In this document: piece by piece, positions 23,338-32,321 of the stretch
How the letters are laid out: each line of letters opens with the position of its first letter
Position numbering within the stretch: position 1 is the stretch's first letter
From: JANJUB01 sp031386985
GTDB taxonomy: Bacteria > Armatimonadota > Fimbriimonadia > Fimbriimonadales > Fimbriimonadaceae
Length of the DNA: 64,000 bases
Direction: 5' to 3'
NCBI GenBank assembly: GCA_031386985.1
Contig: JANNCV010000044.1
Location: 248,001-312,000, forward strand
Notes under the pieces: model-generated
What the model saw: only the letters and a program-made list of their open reading frames with translations
What the model was told of the DNA's origin: nothing
Database searches by the model: none
Translations under genes and position numbers: made by a program

Positions 23338-25248
23338 ATGATTGAGTTCGCGTTTCGGTTGATTGCGGTCGGGGTTGTGGTTTGTCTTTCCGGCTGGTTT
23401 GGCTTGCCTCCCTTTGATCTTGCCTGGCGAATCGGGGCCGGTTACTCCGCTGTAGCCGGGCTCGCCTATCTCCTAGAGCGCAAAAAAATGATGGGGGTGG
23501 GACTCAATTCAGTTATTGCAATTTTAGATTCAGCTGCGATTGCGTCATTACTCGCCAGTGCAGACTTGCTTACCAAATATGGCTATCTTGTTTTGCTTCC
23601 CTGTGCCTACATTACTTTGACGCGCAAATCCTACCAATCCGCCATTGGGCCAGTTCTAGCGGGGGTTGTATTCTTTGTCTCGGCGATGTTTCAACCCGGT
23701 GATCCCCACGTATCGCTTTACATTCTCTGCGGAGCGCTCGGGCTCATCGGCTCGATGCTCGGCAAGCGTGTTACCATCGTTCAGCCCCGAATCGTCGTGC
23801 CAACCGAATCCGATCATCCCGTCATCACGCAAAACCCCGAAGATCCCACCCAAGCTGACGAGTTCCTGGCCGTGCGTGAACAGTTTCGCAAGCTCAAATC
23901 TGCCTATTCTGACCTGGAGAAGAAGTCCAGAAGAGATCGTCTTTCAGTGAAAGTTCTGGAAGCAAGTTTTCCAACCGGCCAGCGGTTTTTTGACGAGCTC
24001 GCCGCGAAAATTCTTGAGCTAACCGATGCGGATGCTATCTCAATCTTGACGCTAGCCGAGTTCGATGACGTATTCATTCGTCAAGGTCTGGCGGGCGAAA
24101 TGAATCATGAAATTGCCGATCAGGCGTTTCCCATGGATCGGTCTGTTTCGATTGGAAGGGTTAAGCACAGCATCGAAAAGCTAATCATTTCCCGGCTTCC
24201 AGCGGGGGCAGGAGCTTATGGAAACCATATGCTGATTTGCCGGAGCAAGCCTATCGGGATGATCATTTTCCGTTCCGTAGATTCGTCCCGCGCCGATGAA
24301 ATCCAGTCGCTGCTCGAAGAAATCGGGGCCAGTGTCGCCGCGCTTATCATAGAAGAGGTTGAAAAACTCCGCGTTCAACGTCGCCTGATCGAAACTGAAA
24401 CGCTGTACCAGCTCGCCACCATTTCCAGCGGGGCGGCGGATGCAGATGGCTTGGCCCAAAGGCTTATGCGCGAGGCCGGCGATATCATCCACGCTGATCA
24501 CTTTGGCATCTACTGGATTCAAGACGGTGAGCCCCTATTGGCGGCCTCGACCGGGGCTCTCATCCCCGCTTTCGAAACGCTCAGTTTTTCAACGGGCCCA
24601 GGGTTTGAAGGTTGGCTCCGATCCGGTGCCCCCGAAATGGCGGTATTCGAAACGAGAGAGGACAATCGCTGTAATGCCGCCGAAGCCCTCAAGCGCCGAA
24701 TCGGCGGGTTTTGTATTATCCCGCTTGCAGTCAATGCTCAACCTTTCGGATTTCTGCTCGCCGCAACTCATAGGGCGGGCGGGCTCGATACCCCTGATCT
24801 CATTACCCTGCGAATCTTTGGCTCCGAACTCGGGCAGGCAGTTTCAAGAGTTTCAGGTGAAGAAAACCGGCATGAAGGACTGGTCACGCCCAATGAGTTC
24901 CAAAAGATCGCGATCGGAACGGGCTCCATCGTCCAGCTTGAGCCGCTTCGAAAGGAGAATATTCTTGAAGTGTTCGGGACGGCTTCGTTCGAACGGGCAC
25001 TTAAGGATTTGAGCCGAATCGTCCGCTCGCGCCTTCCATCCGGCGGGGCAATTTGCCGTCGAAACCAAGGCGATCTCTTGGCTTACCTGCCTGGTATTCA
25101 GGGTGAGGATGCTTCGCGTTGGGCCAATGAAGTTGCGGCATCAGCCTCAATGGTCGCCATAAATGCGGCCGATGGAAGCAGGAAAACTCCGCTCGGGGTT
25201 CGGGCCAAAGCCGCTCAGGTTGAAGAACGTGTAAGCTTGCCAGCGTGA
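23338..25248 (+). CDS. Membrane sensor with two GAF-like domains and degenerate GGDEF
   Basis: The 636-residue protein has about five membrane segments in residues 1-150, a coiled coil around 175-205 (FRKLKSAYSDLEKKSRRDR), two GAF-like domains (about 215-350 and 355-505), and a C-terminal domain resembling a GGDEF fold. There the active-site GG(D/E)EF is replaced by RRNQGDLLAYLPG, so cyclase activity is unlikely. It may bind a nucleotide or only dimerise. Its stop overlaps the next gene by 4 bases. Confidence 0.75.
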   Translation: MIEFAFRLIAVGVVVCLSGWFGLPPFDLAWRIGAGYSAVAGLAYLLERKKMMGVGLNSVIAILDSAAIASLLASADLLTKYGYLVLLPCAYITLTRKSYQSAIGPVLAGVVFFVSAMFQPGDPHVSLYILCGALGLIGSMLGKRVTIVQPRIVVPTESDHPVITQNPEDPTQADEFLAVREQFRKLKSAYSDLEKKSRRDRLSVKVLEASFPTGQRFFDELAAKILELTDADAISILTLAEFDDVFIRQGLAGEMNHEIADQAFPMDRSVSIGRVKHSIEKLIISRLPAGAGAYGNHMLICRSKPIGMIIFRSVDSSRADEIQSLLEEIGASVAALIIEEVEKLRVQRRLIETETLYQLATISSGAADADGLAQRLMREAGDIIHADHFGIYWIQDGEPLLAASTGALIPAFETLSFSTGPGFEGWLRSGAPEMAVFETREDNRCNAAEALKRRIGGFCIIPLAVNAQPFGFLLAATHRAGGLDTPDLITLRIFGSELGQAVSRVSGEENRHEGLVTPNEFQKIAIGTGSIVQLEPLRKENILEVFGTASFERALKDLSRIVRSRLPSGGAICRRNQGDLLAYLPGIQGEDASRWANEVAASASMVAINAADGSRKTPLGVRAKAAQVEERVSLPA

Positions 25249-27899
25249 TCAGTGCGCTACTCTTATTCCAGACCGCCAAATTTGACCCGGGTGTTTCGCT
25301 CCGCATTTATGATATCGGCGTCGCCGCCGAAGAACTGCCTCAACTCGTGGCCGGCCAAACCCCGAACATTGATCGTCGCATCGAAGCGATCAGCCTTAAG
25401 GACGGCGATTTTGGGCTCACCGAAAACTTCTATGCCGAGCTAAGCGGGGAGTTTTTCGCGGCCAAAGCTGGCGAATACAAATTCAAAAGCACGAGCGATG
25501 ACGGATCCATTGTCGAGATAAACGGCAAATCCGTGGTTGAAAATGATGGCATCCACGGTGCGGTGGCGGCGGAAGGAAGAGTCCAGCTGAAGTCCGGCTG
25601 GCATCGCATCTTGGTGAGGTTTTTTGAGGCCGCTGGCGGCGAACAACTTAGAGTTGAGTATTCCGAACCGGGGGGGGCCTGGGCCGTTGCCGATGGCAAA
25701 GTTTTGCGGTGCCCGGCAAACTTAACCCGTGTAACTTCACCTGGAATCAAACGAGTCATGGGATTACTCGGCGCAAAACGCCCGGGCAACGGTATGCCGC
25801 TGGATGGCATTCATCCTGGCTGGCAAGTCGTCAAAATTAGGCCGGATGAGTTCAAGCCGCAGGTTGGCTCGATGGCATTCCTACCCAATGGCAGTCTGTT
25901 GGTGGGTACATTTCATCCCAACCAGGGCGGACAATTCCTGCCCGACCTTAAGGATGGCAAGGTGTACCGGGTGGATAACGTTCTCGGAAGTAGTCCGAAT
26001 CCCAAAGTAAACCTAGTGGCGGAAAATCTCCAAGAGCCGCTCGGTATGTGCGTGGTTGACGGCCGCGTTTACGTTAGCTTGCGCACCGAAATCGCTGAGC
26101 TAATAGATGCCGACAAAGATGGAACCTACGAAAGCACGAAAACCGTTGCTAAGGCATGGGTTGGCGATAACTACCACCACTTCACTTTTGGGCTTGCGCA
26201 TCAAGGCGGATTTCTTTACGGAGCACTCAGCACAAACATAGATGGCGACGCCCCTGGCATTAACGGCCCAAACCCGATGTACCGGGGCTCCACCTTCAAA
26301 GTAGATCTTTCCGAGCCGTACGACGCCAAAAATCCGATGAGGAATCTTGAGTTCTTAACGGGCGGACATCGCACCCCCAATGGCGTTGCGATTGGTCCGT
26401 TTGGCTTGATTGTTGTGGGAGAAAACCAAGGAGCCTGGCAACCTTCTAACAAACTCAATGTTATTGAGCCGGGCGCGTTTTATGGTCATCGAAACAACAC
26501 CGATCATAAGAACGAGGAGTATCCGAACGGCGGCGTAAAGGGCGTTTTTGATCGACCTGCAGTTACACCGCCGGCGCTCCAGCTTCCCCAAGGTGAAATA
26601 GCGAACTCTCCCTCGGGTTCAGTCGTGATTCCATCTGGCGTTTTTGCGAACCAGATGCTGTTGGGCGATGTGAAGTTTGGCGGTCTGCGGCGGGCGTGGC
26701 TTGAGAAGGTAGAGGGGCAGTGGCAGGGCGGCGCTGTTCAGTACTCGCAGGGGTTCGAATGCGGAATCAACCGCTTGCAATGGGGGCCCGATGGCGATCT
26801 CTACGTCGGCGGAATCGGAGCGACCGAAAGCTGGGGTTGGACCGACCCAGTGACCAAGGCGTGGACCGCATTTGGCCTGCAAAAAATACGCGCAAAGCAA
26901 ATGGGTGCCTTTGAAATCGCCGATATGAAAGCAACCGCTAAGGGTTTTCGCGTCCGATTCACGCGACCCGTTCAGCCTTTCGCGGCGGCCAAAATTGTTA
27001 CCAAGATGTGGGATTACGAACCGACTTTTGATTACGGCGGATCAAAAAAGCACGTTGAGCAGCCGAAACTCAAGAAGATTTCAGCCGTCTCGGATTCGGT
27101 TTTTGATTTAGAATTTTCTGGATTGAAGGAGGGCCGCACGGTGTATATGAATTTCGACGTTAAGTCGCTGGGCGGATCGGAGCTGTGGGCAACAGAGTGC
27201 TGGTACACCCTAAACCGGATTCCTGGCCTCCACCCGGTTAAAGCCGAGAAGCCGATGCGTGTGCTCGTTTTCTCAAAGACCGCCGCCTTTCGGCACGACA
27301 GCATTACCGATGGCATTGCCGCGATGAAGAAACTCGCGGCCGATAAGGGCTTTCAGGTTACAGCAACCGAAAGCGCCGAGGTCTTCACCTCGAAAGAGCT
27401 GAACTCCTATGACGTTGTTATGTTTCTGAGCACAACTGGTGACGTTTTGAACGACGCCCAACAGAATGCATTTGAAGCCCATATGAAGAGCGGAAGGGGA
27501 TTTGTGGGAGTTCATGCCGCATCCGATACAGAGTATGATTGGCCCTTCTACGGGCAGCTTGTTGGGGCATACTTCAAGGGGCATCCGGCGATAACCCAAG
27601 CCACAATTAATGTCGAAAAGGAAACGTCAGAAACCGCGGTTTTGCCCCGACCTTGGAATCACGTGGATGAGTGGTATAACTTCCGCAAGAACCCCCGGTC
27701 CCAAGTTGAAGTCTTGGCCAGTGTTGATGAAAAGTCATACCCGGGCGGAGATATGGGTGATCATCCCATTATGTGGCGAACAAGGTTAGGTAAGGCAAGG
27801 GGCTGGTACACGGCCCTCGGTCACACGGGCAGCACTTACCGAGAAAGCTTGTTCCTTGAAAGTCTGTATCGTGGCATCCGTTGGGCGGCGGGCCGATAG
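25245..27899 (+). CDS. Exported PA14/beta-propeller/ThuA multidomain protein
   Basis: The 884-residue protein has a short hydrophobic start, then a PA14-like domain (about 15-165: AGEYKFKSTSDDGSIVEING), then a sorbosone dehydrogenase/NHL-like propeller (about 195-550, with LQEPLGMCVVDGRVYV and GGHRTPNGVAIGPFGLIVVG), a fibronectin-like linker, and a C-terminal ThuA domain (about 670-884: MRVLVFSKTAAFRHDSI, GRGFVGVHAASDTEYDWPFY). ThuA proteins act in sugar (trehalose-type) metabolism. Large fusions of this kind are typical of carbohydrate-degrading diderms. It is co-translated with the upstream sensor. Confidence 0.85.
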   Translation: MISALLLFQTAKFDPGVSLRIYDIGVAAEELPQLVAGQTPNIDRRIEAISLKDGDFGLTENFYAELSGEFFAAKAGEYKFKSTSDDGSIVEINGKSVVENDGIHGAVAAEGRVQLKSGWHRILVRFFEAAGGEQLRVEYSEPGGAWAVADGKVLRCPANLTRVTSPGIKRVMGLLGAKRPGNGMPLDGIHPGWQVVKIRPDEFKPQVGSMAFLPNGSLLVGTFHPNQGGQFLPDLKDGKVYRVDNVLGSSPNPKVNLVAENLQEPLGMCVVDGRVYVSLRTEIAELIDADKDGTYESTKTVAKAWVGDNYHHFTFGLAHQGGFLYGALSTNIDGDAPGINGPNPMYRGSTFKVDLSEPYDAKNPMRNLEFLTGGHRTPNGVAIGPFGLIVVGENQGAWQPSNKLNVIEPGAFYGHRNNTDHKNEEYPNGGVKGVFDRPAVTPPALQLPQGEIANSPSGSVVIPSGVFANQMLLGDVKFGGLRRAWLEKVEGQWQGGAVQYSQGFECGINRLQWGPDGDLYVGGIGATESWGWTDPVTKAWTAFGLQKIRAKQMGAFEIADMKATAKGFRVRFTRPVQPFAAAKIVTKMWDYEPTFDYGGSKKHVEQPKLKKISAVSDSVFDLEFSGLKEGRTVYMNFDVKSLGGSELWATECWYTLNRIPGLHPVKAEKPMRVLVFSKTAAFRHDSITDGIAAMKKLAADKGFQVTATESAEVFTSKELNSYDVVMFLSTTGDVLNDAQQNAFEAHMKSGRGFVGVHAASDTEYDWPFYGQLVGAYFKGHPAITQATINVEKETSETAVLPRPWNHVDEWYNFRKNPRSQVEVLASVDEKSYPGGDMGDHPIMWRTRLGKARGWYTALGHTGSTYRESLFLESLYRGIRWAAGR

Positions 27900-27904
27900 A
27901 GTGA

Positions 27905-27941
27905 CAAAAAAGCCCCGATCCGATATTCGGAGCGGGGCTTC
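27905..27941. terminator. Bidirectional terminator hairpin
   Basis: AAGCCCCG-TCCGA pairs with TCGGA-CGGGGCTT around a 3-base loop. A-runs flank one side and a T-rich stretch the other. It lies between the convergent genes ending at 27899 and 27958. Confidence 0.85.
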
Positions 27942-27957
27942 CAATTTTGGGACGAGA

Positions 27958-28473
27958 TTAGAACTTGTAGCCGATGTAAGCGCCGAAGTGGTTACCTTGG
28001 ACGTTCGTGTTCTTGGTTCGGGTCGTAAACATCAGAGTCAACTCGCCAAACACGTTTGGAGAGAAGTCAGCACCGAGGCCAGCTCGAGCTGCTAGAACTG
28101 TTGATGACTGACCGAAGTCAATGATCGCTGCACCGATACCAAAAAAGGCATAGGTATTCGTTCCACCCACCGCTTCAGCTGAAGTGTTTAGCTTGAACCG
28201 CTGATTAATGCAGACAGGCAAGATGTAATTTCGATTGAACTTAAAGTTCTTCGACATCCAGTCAACTGAAAGATAGGTTGTTCCGGTGCGCAGAAATGAA
28301 ATGGACTGATTGAGCGTAATGTCAAATCCAAATCCAAACATCTGGCCATCCAGATCTGCTGAAGTTGGGTATTGAATGCCGCCGCGAAGAGACATATTTG
28401 TTTCTACAACACTTTGCGCGCTTGCCGCACCGACTACGCCGGTAACAGCTGCGAGGATTGCTAATTTTTTCAC
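27958..28473 (-). CDS. Outer-membrane beta-barrel protein
   Basis: The 171-residue protein has a signal peptide (MKKLAILAAVTGVVGAASAQ) followed by alternating amphipathic strands and a final GNHFGAYIGYKF with a terminal aromatic residue, which is the C-terminal signature for outer-membrane insertion. A small 8-stranded barrel is likely. The GTG start at 28473 has an AGGAGG site about 11 bases upstream, one of the clearest ribosome-binding sites in the window. Confidence 0.8.
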   Translation of the reverse strand: MKKLAILAAVTGVVGAASAQSVVETNMSLRGGIQYPTSADLDGQMFGFGFDITLNQSISFLRTGTTYLSVDWMSKNFKFNRNYILPVCINQRFKLNTSAEAVGGTNTYAFFGIGAAIIDFGQSSTVLAARAGLGADFSPNVFGELTLMFTTRTKNTNVQGNHFGAYIGYKF

Positions 28474-28622
28474 GATATAAGAGACCTCCTATGTGTGGAC
28501 CGAGATAACTCAATCCGTTGAGCCGCGCACAGTTTACTAGGGAAATTTGCTGGGCGCAACGTTTGAGAGCAATTTTTAGGGGGATTGGTTCAATTTCTTG
28601 CCCAAATCCCCCCATTTTTCGC

Positions 28623-31600
28623 TTATCTGCCGCCACCGCCGACCTTTGGATAGCCGGGAACTTTGACTGGCTTCTTGATTTTCTTCATCTCGTTCGTGAG
28701 ATATTCGACGGCTTTCTCAAGCTGAGGATCGCGGCCCTGAGCGACCAAATCTGGGCGCAGGTCCACTTGAATGTCGGGGTCAATGCCCTTATTCTCGGCG
28801 ATCCACTCACCCGTTTCTCGGTCATAAATTCCGAACTCTGGTGCAGTAACTTGGCCTCCATCAACTAACGGAGCCCCGCCGGTTATGCCCACCAGTCCAC
28901 CCCATGTGCGATTACCAATCAATGGCCCAAGCTTTTCTCGCTTGAAGAGCCAAGGCAACATATCGCCGCCAGAGCCCGCAAACTCGTTAATCAGCATGCA
29001 CTTGGGCATATCCAACGCCTGAGGTGGGAACGAGATATCCGAACCCTCACGCTGTTTGAATCCAGAGTTGTATTTTCGGGCGAGTTTCTCAACAAAGAAA
29101 GTCGGAATAAATCCGCCGCCGTTATACCGCTCGTCAATGATCATCGCTTGCTTGTCGCTTTGGCCATAGTAGCCTTTGAGGAACTCGATTACACCCGGAG
29201 TAGCCGTGTCTGGTACGTGGAGGTATCCGATCTTTCCTCCGCTCATTTCCGAGACCTTGCGACGATTGTCCTCAACCCACGTGATGTATCTGAGATTGTC
29301 CTCGGTTGAAATTGGCCTAACCGTGATTGTTCGCGCCCCTTCCGTCGAGGGTTTATCGTTGACGATTAGCTTCACAGAGCGACCAACTTTGTTAAGCAGG
29401 AGAGAGCCGGGATTATTGGCCCCAACTGATTTTCCGTCAATCTCTAGAAGATAGTCGCCGTCTTTTACATTCAACCCGGGCTCGCCCAGCGGCCCTCGCC
29501 GCGGCTCTTCAAAGTTCAATCCCCGGAAGATTCGCTTCATACGAATCTTCCCGTCCGCCACTTCGTAGTCTGCGCCGAGCATTCCAACGGGAACTTGGCG
29601 ACCACCATCGCCCATGTCGCCGCCGGAGACGTAGGCGTGGCCGGTGCCCAATTCGCCGATCATTAACCCCAGCACGTAGTTCAAATCAGAGCGATGGGAC
29701 ACGTAGGGGAGAAACGCCGCGTATTGCTTTCCAATTTTGTTCCAATCGAGGCCCAGCATATCCTTGTCGTAGTATTTGTCGCGCTCCCAGCGCCACGCTT
29801 CCCATAGAATTTGCTTCCACTCGTCCCGAGGGTCTATCATCGCCTCAACCGCCGATGTGCTTACGCGGCCCGAGCCCAGTTGTTGACCAGGGGCGAGGTT
29901 GGTCACTCCAACTTGCCCGCCTCCGAGGTAGGCCAGCTTGGTCCTCGCGGCATTAACGTCAATAGTGAAAGCGCCAGCGATAACATCTTGCGAAGCCTTG
30001 CTCGCGAAATCGAACATCTTCCAAGTCACGCCGCTAAACGTCAGGACTCCGTTGTCAAGGCCAACCAGCGCACCGTATGTTCCGGCTTCCCAGGGCAAAG
30101 GGATGATCCGCTCGCCCAGGCCGGCAAGATCTATGTCGGTTGCTTCCGGCTTGGTCGCGGGCTTTGCCTCTGCACCCGCAGGCTCTTCATCGCCCGATCT
30201 TAGGAGGGGGTTAGCGCCATCTTTCGAAAGAATAAGCGCATAAACCCTCTGGGCATCTTGCGTGTGCATATTGAACTCAAAATCGCCGCCCACGGGGTTG
30301 AACGTGCGCTTTGAAATTATGTAGAGATATTTGCCGTTCCGGTCAAATGCGATGCTGTCATCGCTGTAGTAGCCTTCGGTGACTTTCGTGTTCGCCTTCT
30401 TCTCAACATTGTAAAGGTGAGCGGCCGAGAACAGATTATCGCCCGTGGTGACGTAAGCAATCCATTTGCTATCGGCTGACCAATCGCTTGGCATCGGTGC
30501 TCCTGAATACTTCTCCGTGAAGACCTTGTCCGCTTTCTTTGTATCCAAATCGTAAACGTACATGACGTTGCTTGACCAGAAACTTAGCTTCCGGCTATCC
30601 GGGGCCCACGTGAAGTTGTCAACGGTTAACTCTTTTGGTGTTGGCAATTCTGTCCAAGCTCCGCCCATCTGCGGCGTCGTGTAGATTCGCATTTCGCCGG
30701 ATTTATCGCTCAGAAAGCCGATGACTTTGCCATCGGGGCTCCAAGCGACGTTCGTTTCCTTGCTCGAAGAGTCTCCGCCTATACTCCTGGTCTCGCCCGT
30801 TCGAGCCGGCACCGAGAATATTTCTCCCCTCGCCTCAACTGCGACGCGGTTACCGGTTGGGCTCACGCTTAGGCTCGTAATAGAGGTTCCGAGGTTTCGC
30901 AAAGCCGGGCGCGCCGCAATCGCGTCCGTCGCTACCCGCGGATTCAGAGTTGTAGTTGTTTTAGTCGCGACATCGTAAGTTTGAAGGAACCCGTTTCGCT
31001 CGAAAATAATGGTCTTCCCATCGGTTGAGGGCCACTTGATGTCGGCATCGCCAAAGTTCGTAACTTGCGTCTCTCGCCCGGTTTTCGAATCGTACGACCA
31101 CAAGTTTCGCGTGCCCAGGCTCTTGTCGCAAATGTAATAAATCGAATCGCCTACCCACATCGGGTTCCAACGATTTTCTCGTTGAGAGGGGATTTCTTTG
31201 TAAAAGCTCGCATTCTCATCCGAAATCGCAATTCGGCCCTGAGTTCCGCCTCGATATCGGCGCCAAGTAAACATGTGCGAGTTATTGCGATCGTAAGCGA
31301 TTCGGCCATCCGCCGCGATCGAAAGGTCAAAAATCTCTTCCAGTTTGGTTACGACGGGCATCCCCCCCTTGGGGTCAATGTAGTGCAATCCATATTGGAA
31401 TGAGCCAGGAGTTCCCTGATCCGTGACGTAAGCGATTTTGCCATCATGAGTCCAGCCCCGGCAAAGATCGGGGTTCGGGCTGTAGGTAAGCCGCTTGGGC
31501 TCGCCACCCTCGGACGGAACGACGTAAAGGTCGTTCGATCCATCGTAAACACCGGTGAAAGCAATCCACTTTCCGTCGCGAGAGAACTTGGGGAAGGACT

Positions 31601-31775
31601 CTCCGCCGGGGTGGGTTGTGAGTCGGCGGGCGAGACCACCGGATAGTTTCGAAGTCCAAATATCTCCCGCGTAAACAAAGACTAAGGAGTCACCGTGAAC
31701 ATCGGGATAGCGGCAAAGTCGCATCTCAATCCCGGTTTGGGCGAGAGTTGCAGATAGGGCAAGCGATAGAAGCAT
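28623..31775 (-). CDS. Tricorn protease homologue, exported
   Basis: The 1050-residue protein begins with a signal-like peptide (LLSLALSATLAQ). Beta-propeller repeats follow (DGKWIAFTGVYDG, SPDGKVIGFLSDKSGE, SADSKWIAYVTTGDN), then a C1-like domain, a PDZ domain (about 770-850) and an S41-type protease core. The predicted nucleophile is the serine in INEFAGSGGDMLPW, around residue 935. The general-base histidine is in GTGHAYVSGGD, around residue 713. Tricorn degrades peptides released by larger proteases. The leader suggests a periplasmic location. The TAAATT box 8 bases upstream supports the start. Confidence 0.92.
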   Translation of the reverse strand: MLLSLALSATLAQTGIEMRLCRYPDVHGDSLVFVYAGDIWTSKLSGGLARRLTTHPGGESFPKFSRDGKWIAFTGVYDGSNDLYVVPSEGGEPKRLTYSPNPDLCRGWTHDGKIAYVTDQGTPGSFQYGLHYIDPKGGMPVVTKLEEIFDLSIAADGRIAYDRNNSHMFTWRRYRGGTQGRIAISDENASFYKEIPSQRENRWNPMWVGDSIYYICDKSLGTRNLWSYDSKTGRETQVTNFGDADIKWPSTDGKTIIFERNGFLQTYDVATKTTTTLNPRVATDAIAARPALRNLGTSITSLSVSPTGNRVAVEARGEIFSVPARTGETRSIGGDSSSKETNVAWSPDGKVIGFLSDKSGEMRIYTTPQMGGAWTELPTPKELTVDNFTWAPDSRKLSFWSSNVMYVYDLDTKKADKVFTEKYSGAPMPSDWSADSKWIAYVTTGDNLFSAAHLYNVEKKANTKVTEGYYSDDSIAFDRNGKYLYIISKRTFNPVGGDFEFNMHTQDAQRVYALILSKDGANPLLRSGDEEPAGAEAKPATKPEATDIDLAGLGERIIPLPWEAGTYGALVGLDNGVLTFSGVTWKMFDFASKASQDVIAGAFTIDVNAARTKLAYLGGGQVGVTNLAPGQQLGSGRVSTSAVEAMIDPRDEWKQILWEAWRWERDKYYDKDMLGLDWNKIGKQYAAFLPYVSHRSDLNYVLGLMIGELGTGHAYVSGGDMGDGGRQVPVGMLGADYEVADGKIRMKRIFRGLNFEEPRRGPLGEPGLNVKDGDYLLEIDGKSVGANNPGSLLLNKVGRSVKLIVNDKPSTEGARTITVRPISTEDNLRYITWVEDNRRKVSEMSGGKIGYLHVPDTATPGVIEFLKGYYGQSDKQAMIIDERYNGGGFIPTFFVEKLARKYNSGFKQREGSDISFPPQALDMPKCMLINEFAGSGGDMLPWLFKREKLGPLIGNRTWGGLVGITGGAPLVDGGQVTAPEFGIYDRETGEWIAENKGIDPDIQVDLRPDLVAQGRDPQLEKAVEYLTNEMKKIKKPVKVPGYPKVGGGGR

Positions 31776-31783
31776 CGCCCTCT

Positions 31784-31789
31784 AATTTA
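31784..31789 (-). promoter_or_regulatory. Predicted -10 box of tricorn gene
   Basis: On the minus strand TAAATT ends 8 bases before ATG 31775. A GAGGG also occurs in the short interval, but it is only 2 bases from the ATG, too close for normal ribosome binding. Confidence 0.35.
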
Positions 31790-31951
31790 CCGGAGAGCGG
31801 CCCCGGTCCTAGGTCGCCTAGCGAAATGACCCAATAGCCGTGGCTTGGCCGTCCCGCCCGGTATCCGTACAGGCCCAACGACAGATCAGCGCAAATTAGC
31901 CGGAAGTTGCTTTTTCTGAAGAGTCGCAGGTAAAGTCCCATGAGGAGTCGA

Positions 31952-32191
31952 ATGAATGATCGAATGCCTCGTGGACGCCGGTTTGCCTTTGGACTAGGCA
32001 TTCTAGCCGTGGTGTTCGCAAATCTTCTCATGAGCTTTCCGTGGACTTCAACCTTGACTTCGGCCGGACTTCGGGGAATAAAACTTGAGCGCACGCTCGA
32101 CTGGCTTGGTTGGGGGCTATTCGCTGGCTTTGTGATTAGTGCGCTTGGTAGCGCCTGGATGTTTTTGCGATCAAAAGCAAGGCCCGATTAG
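31952..32191 (+). CDS. Small membrane protein, hypothetical
   Basis: The 79-residue protein MNDRMPRGRRFAFGLGILAV continues with two hydrophobic segments (LGILAVVFANLLMSF and LDWLGWGLFAGFVISALGSAW). I chose ATG 31952 because an AGGAG site lies 4 bases upstream, with a possible -10 TAAAGT before it; an in-frame ATG at 31940 is possible. No family is recognised. Confidence 0.55.
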   Translation: MNDRMPRGRRFAFGLGILAVVFANLLMSFPWTSTLTSAGLRGIKLERTLDWLGWGLFAGFVISALGSAWMFLRSKARPD

Positions 32192-32321
32192 AGGCGTGCC
32201 CCCCAATACTGGGGCCTTCGACCACCGGCTATGCGGATGCGACCCTTCTAAGGTCAGTTTTGGACACCAAACCACCTCACTAAAGCCTAGCCTAGGGGTA
32301 AAGTCTCAGAGGCCACGATCA

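Noticed and set aside
32139..32321. N-terminal extension of the FG-GAP protein
   Set aside because: The extra residues lack features and overlap the preceding small gene; the hydrophobic leader begins at 32322.
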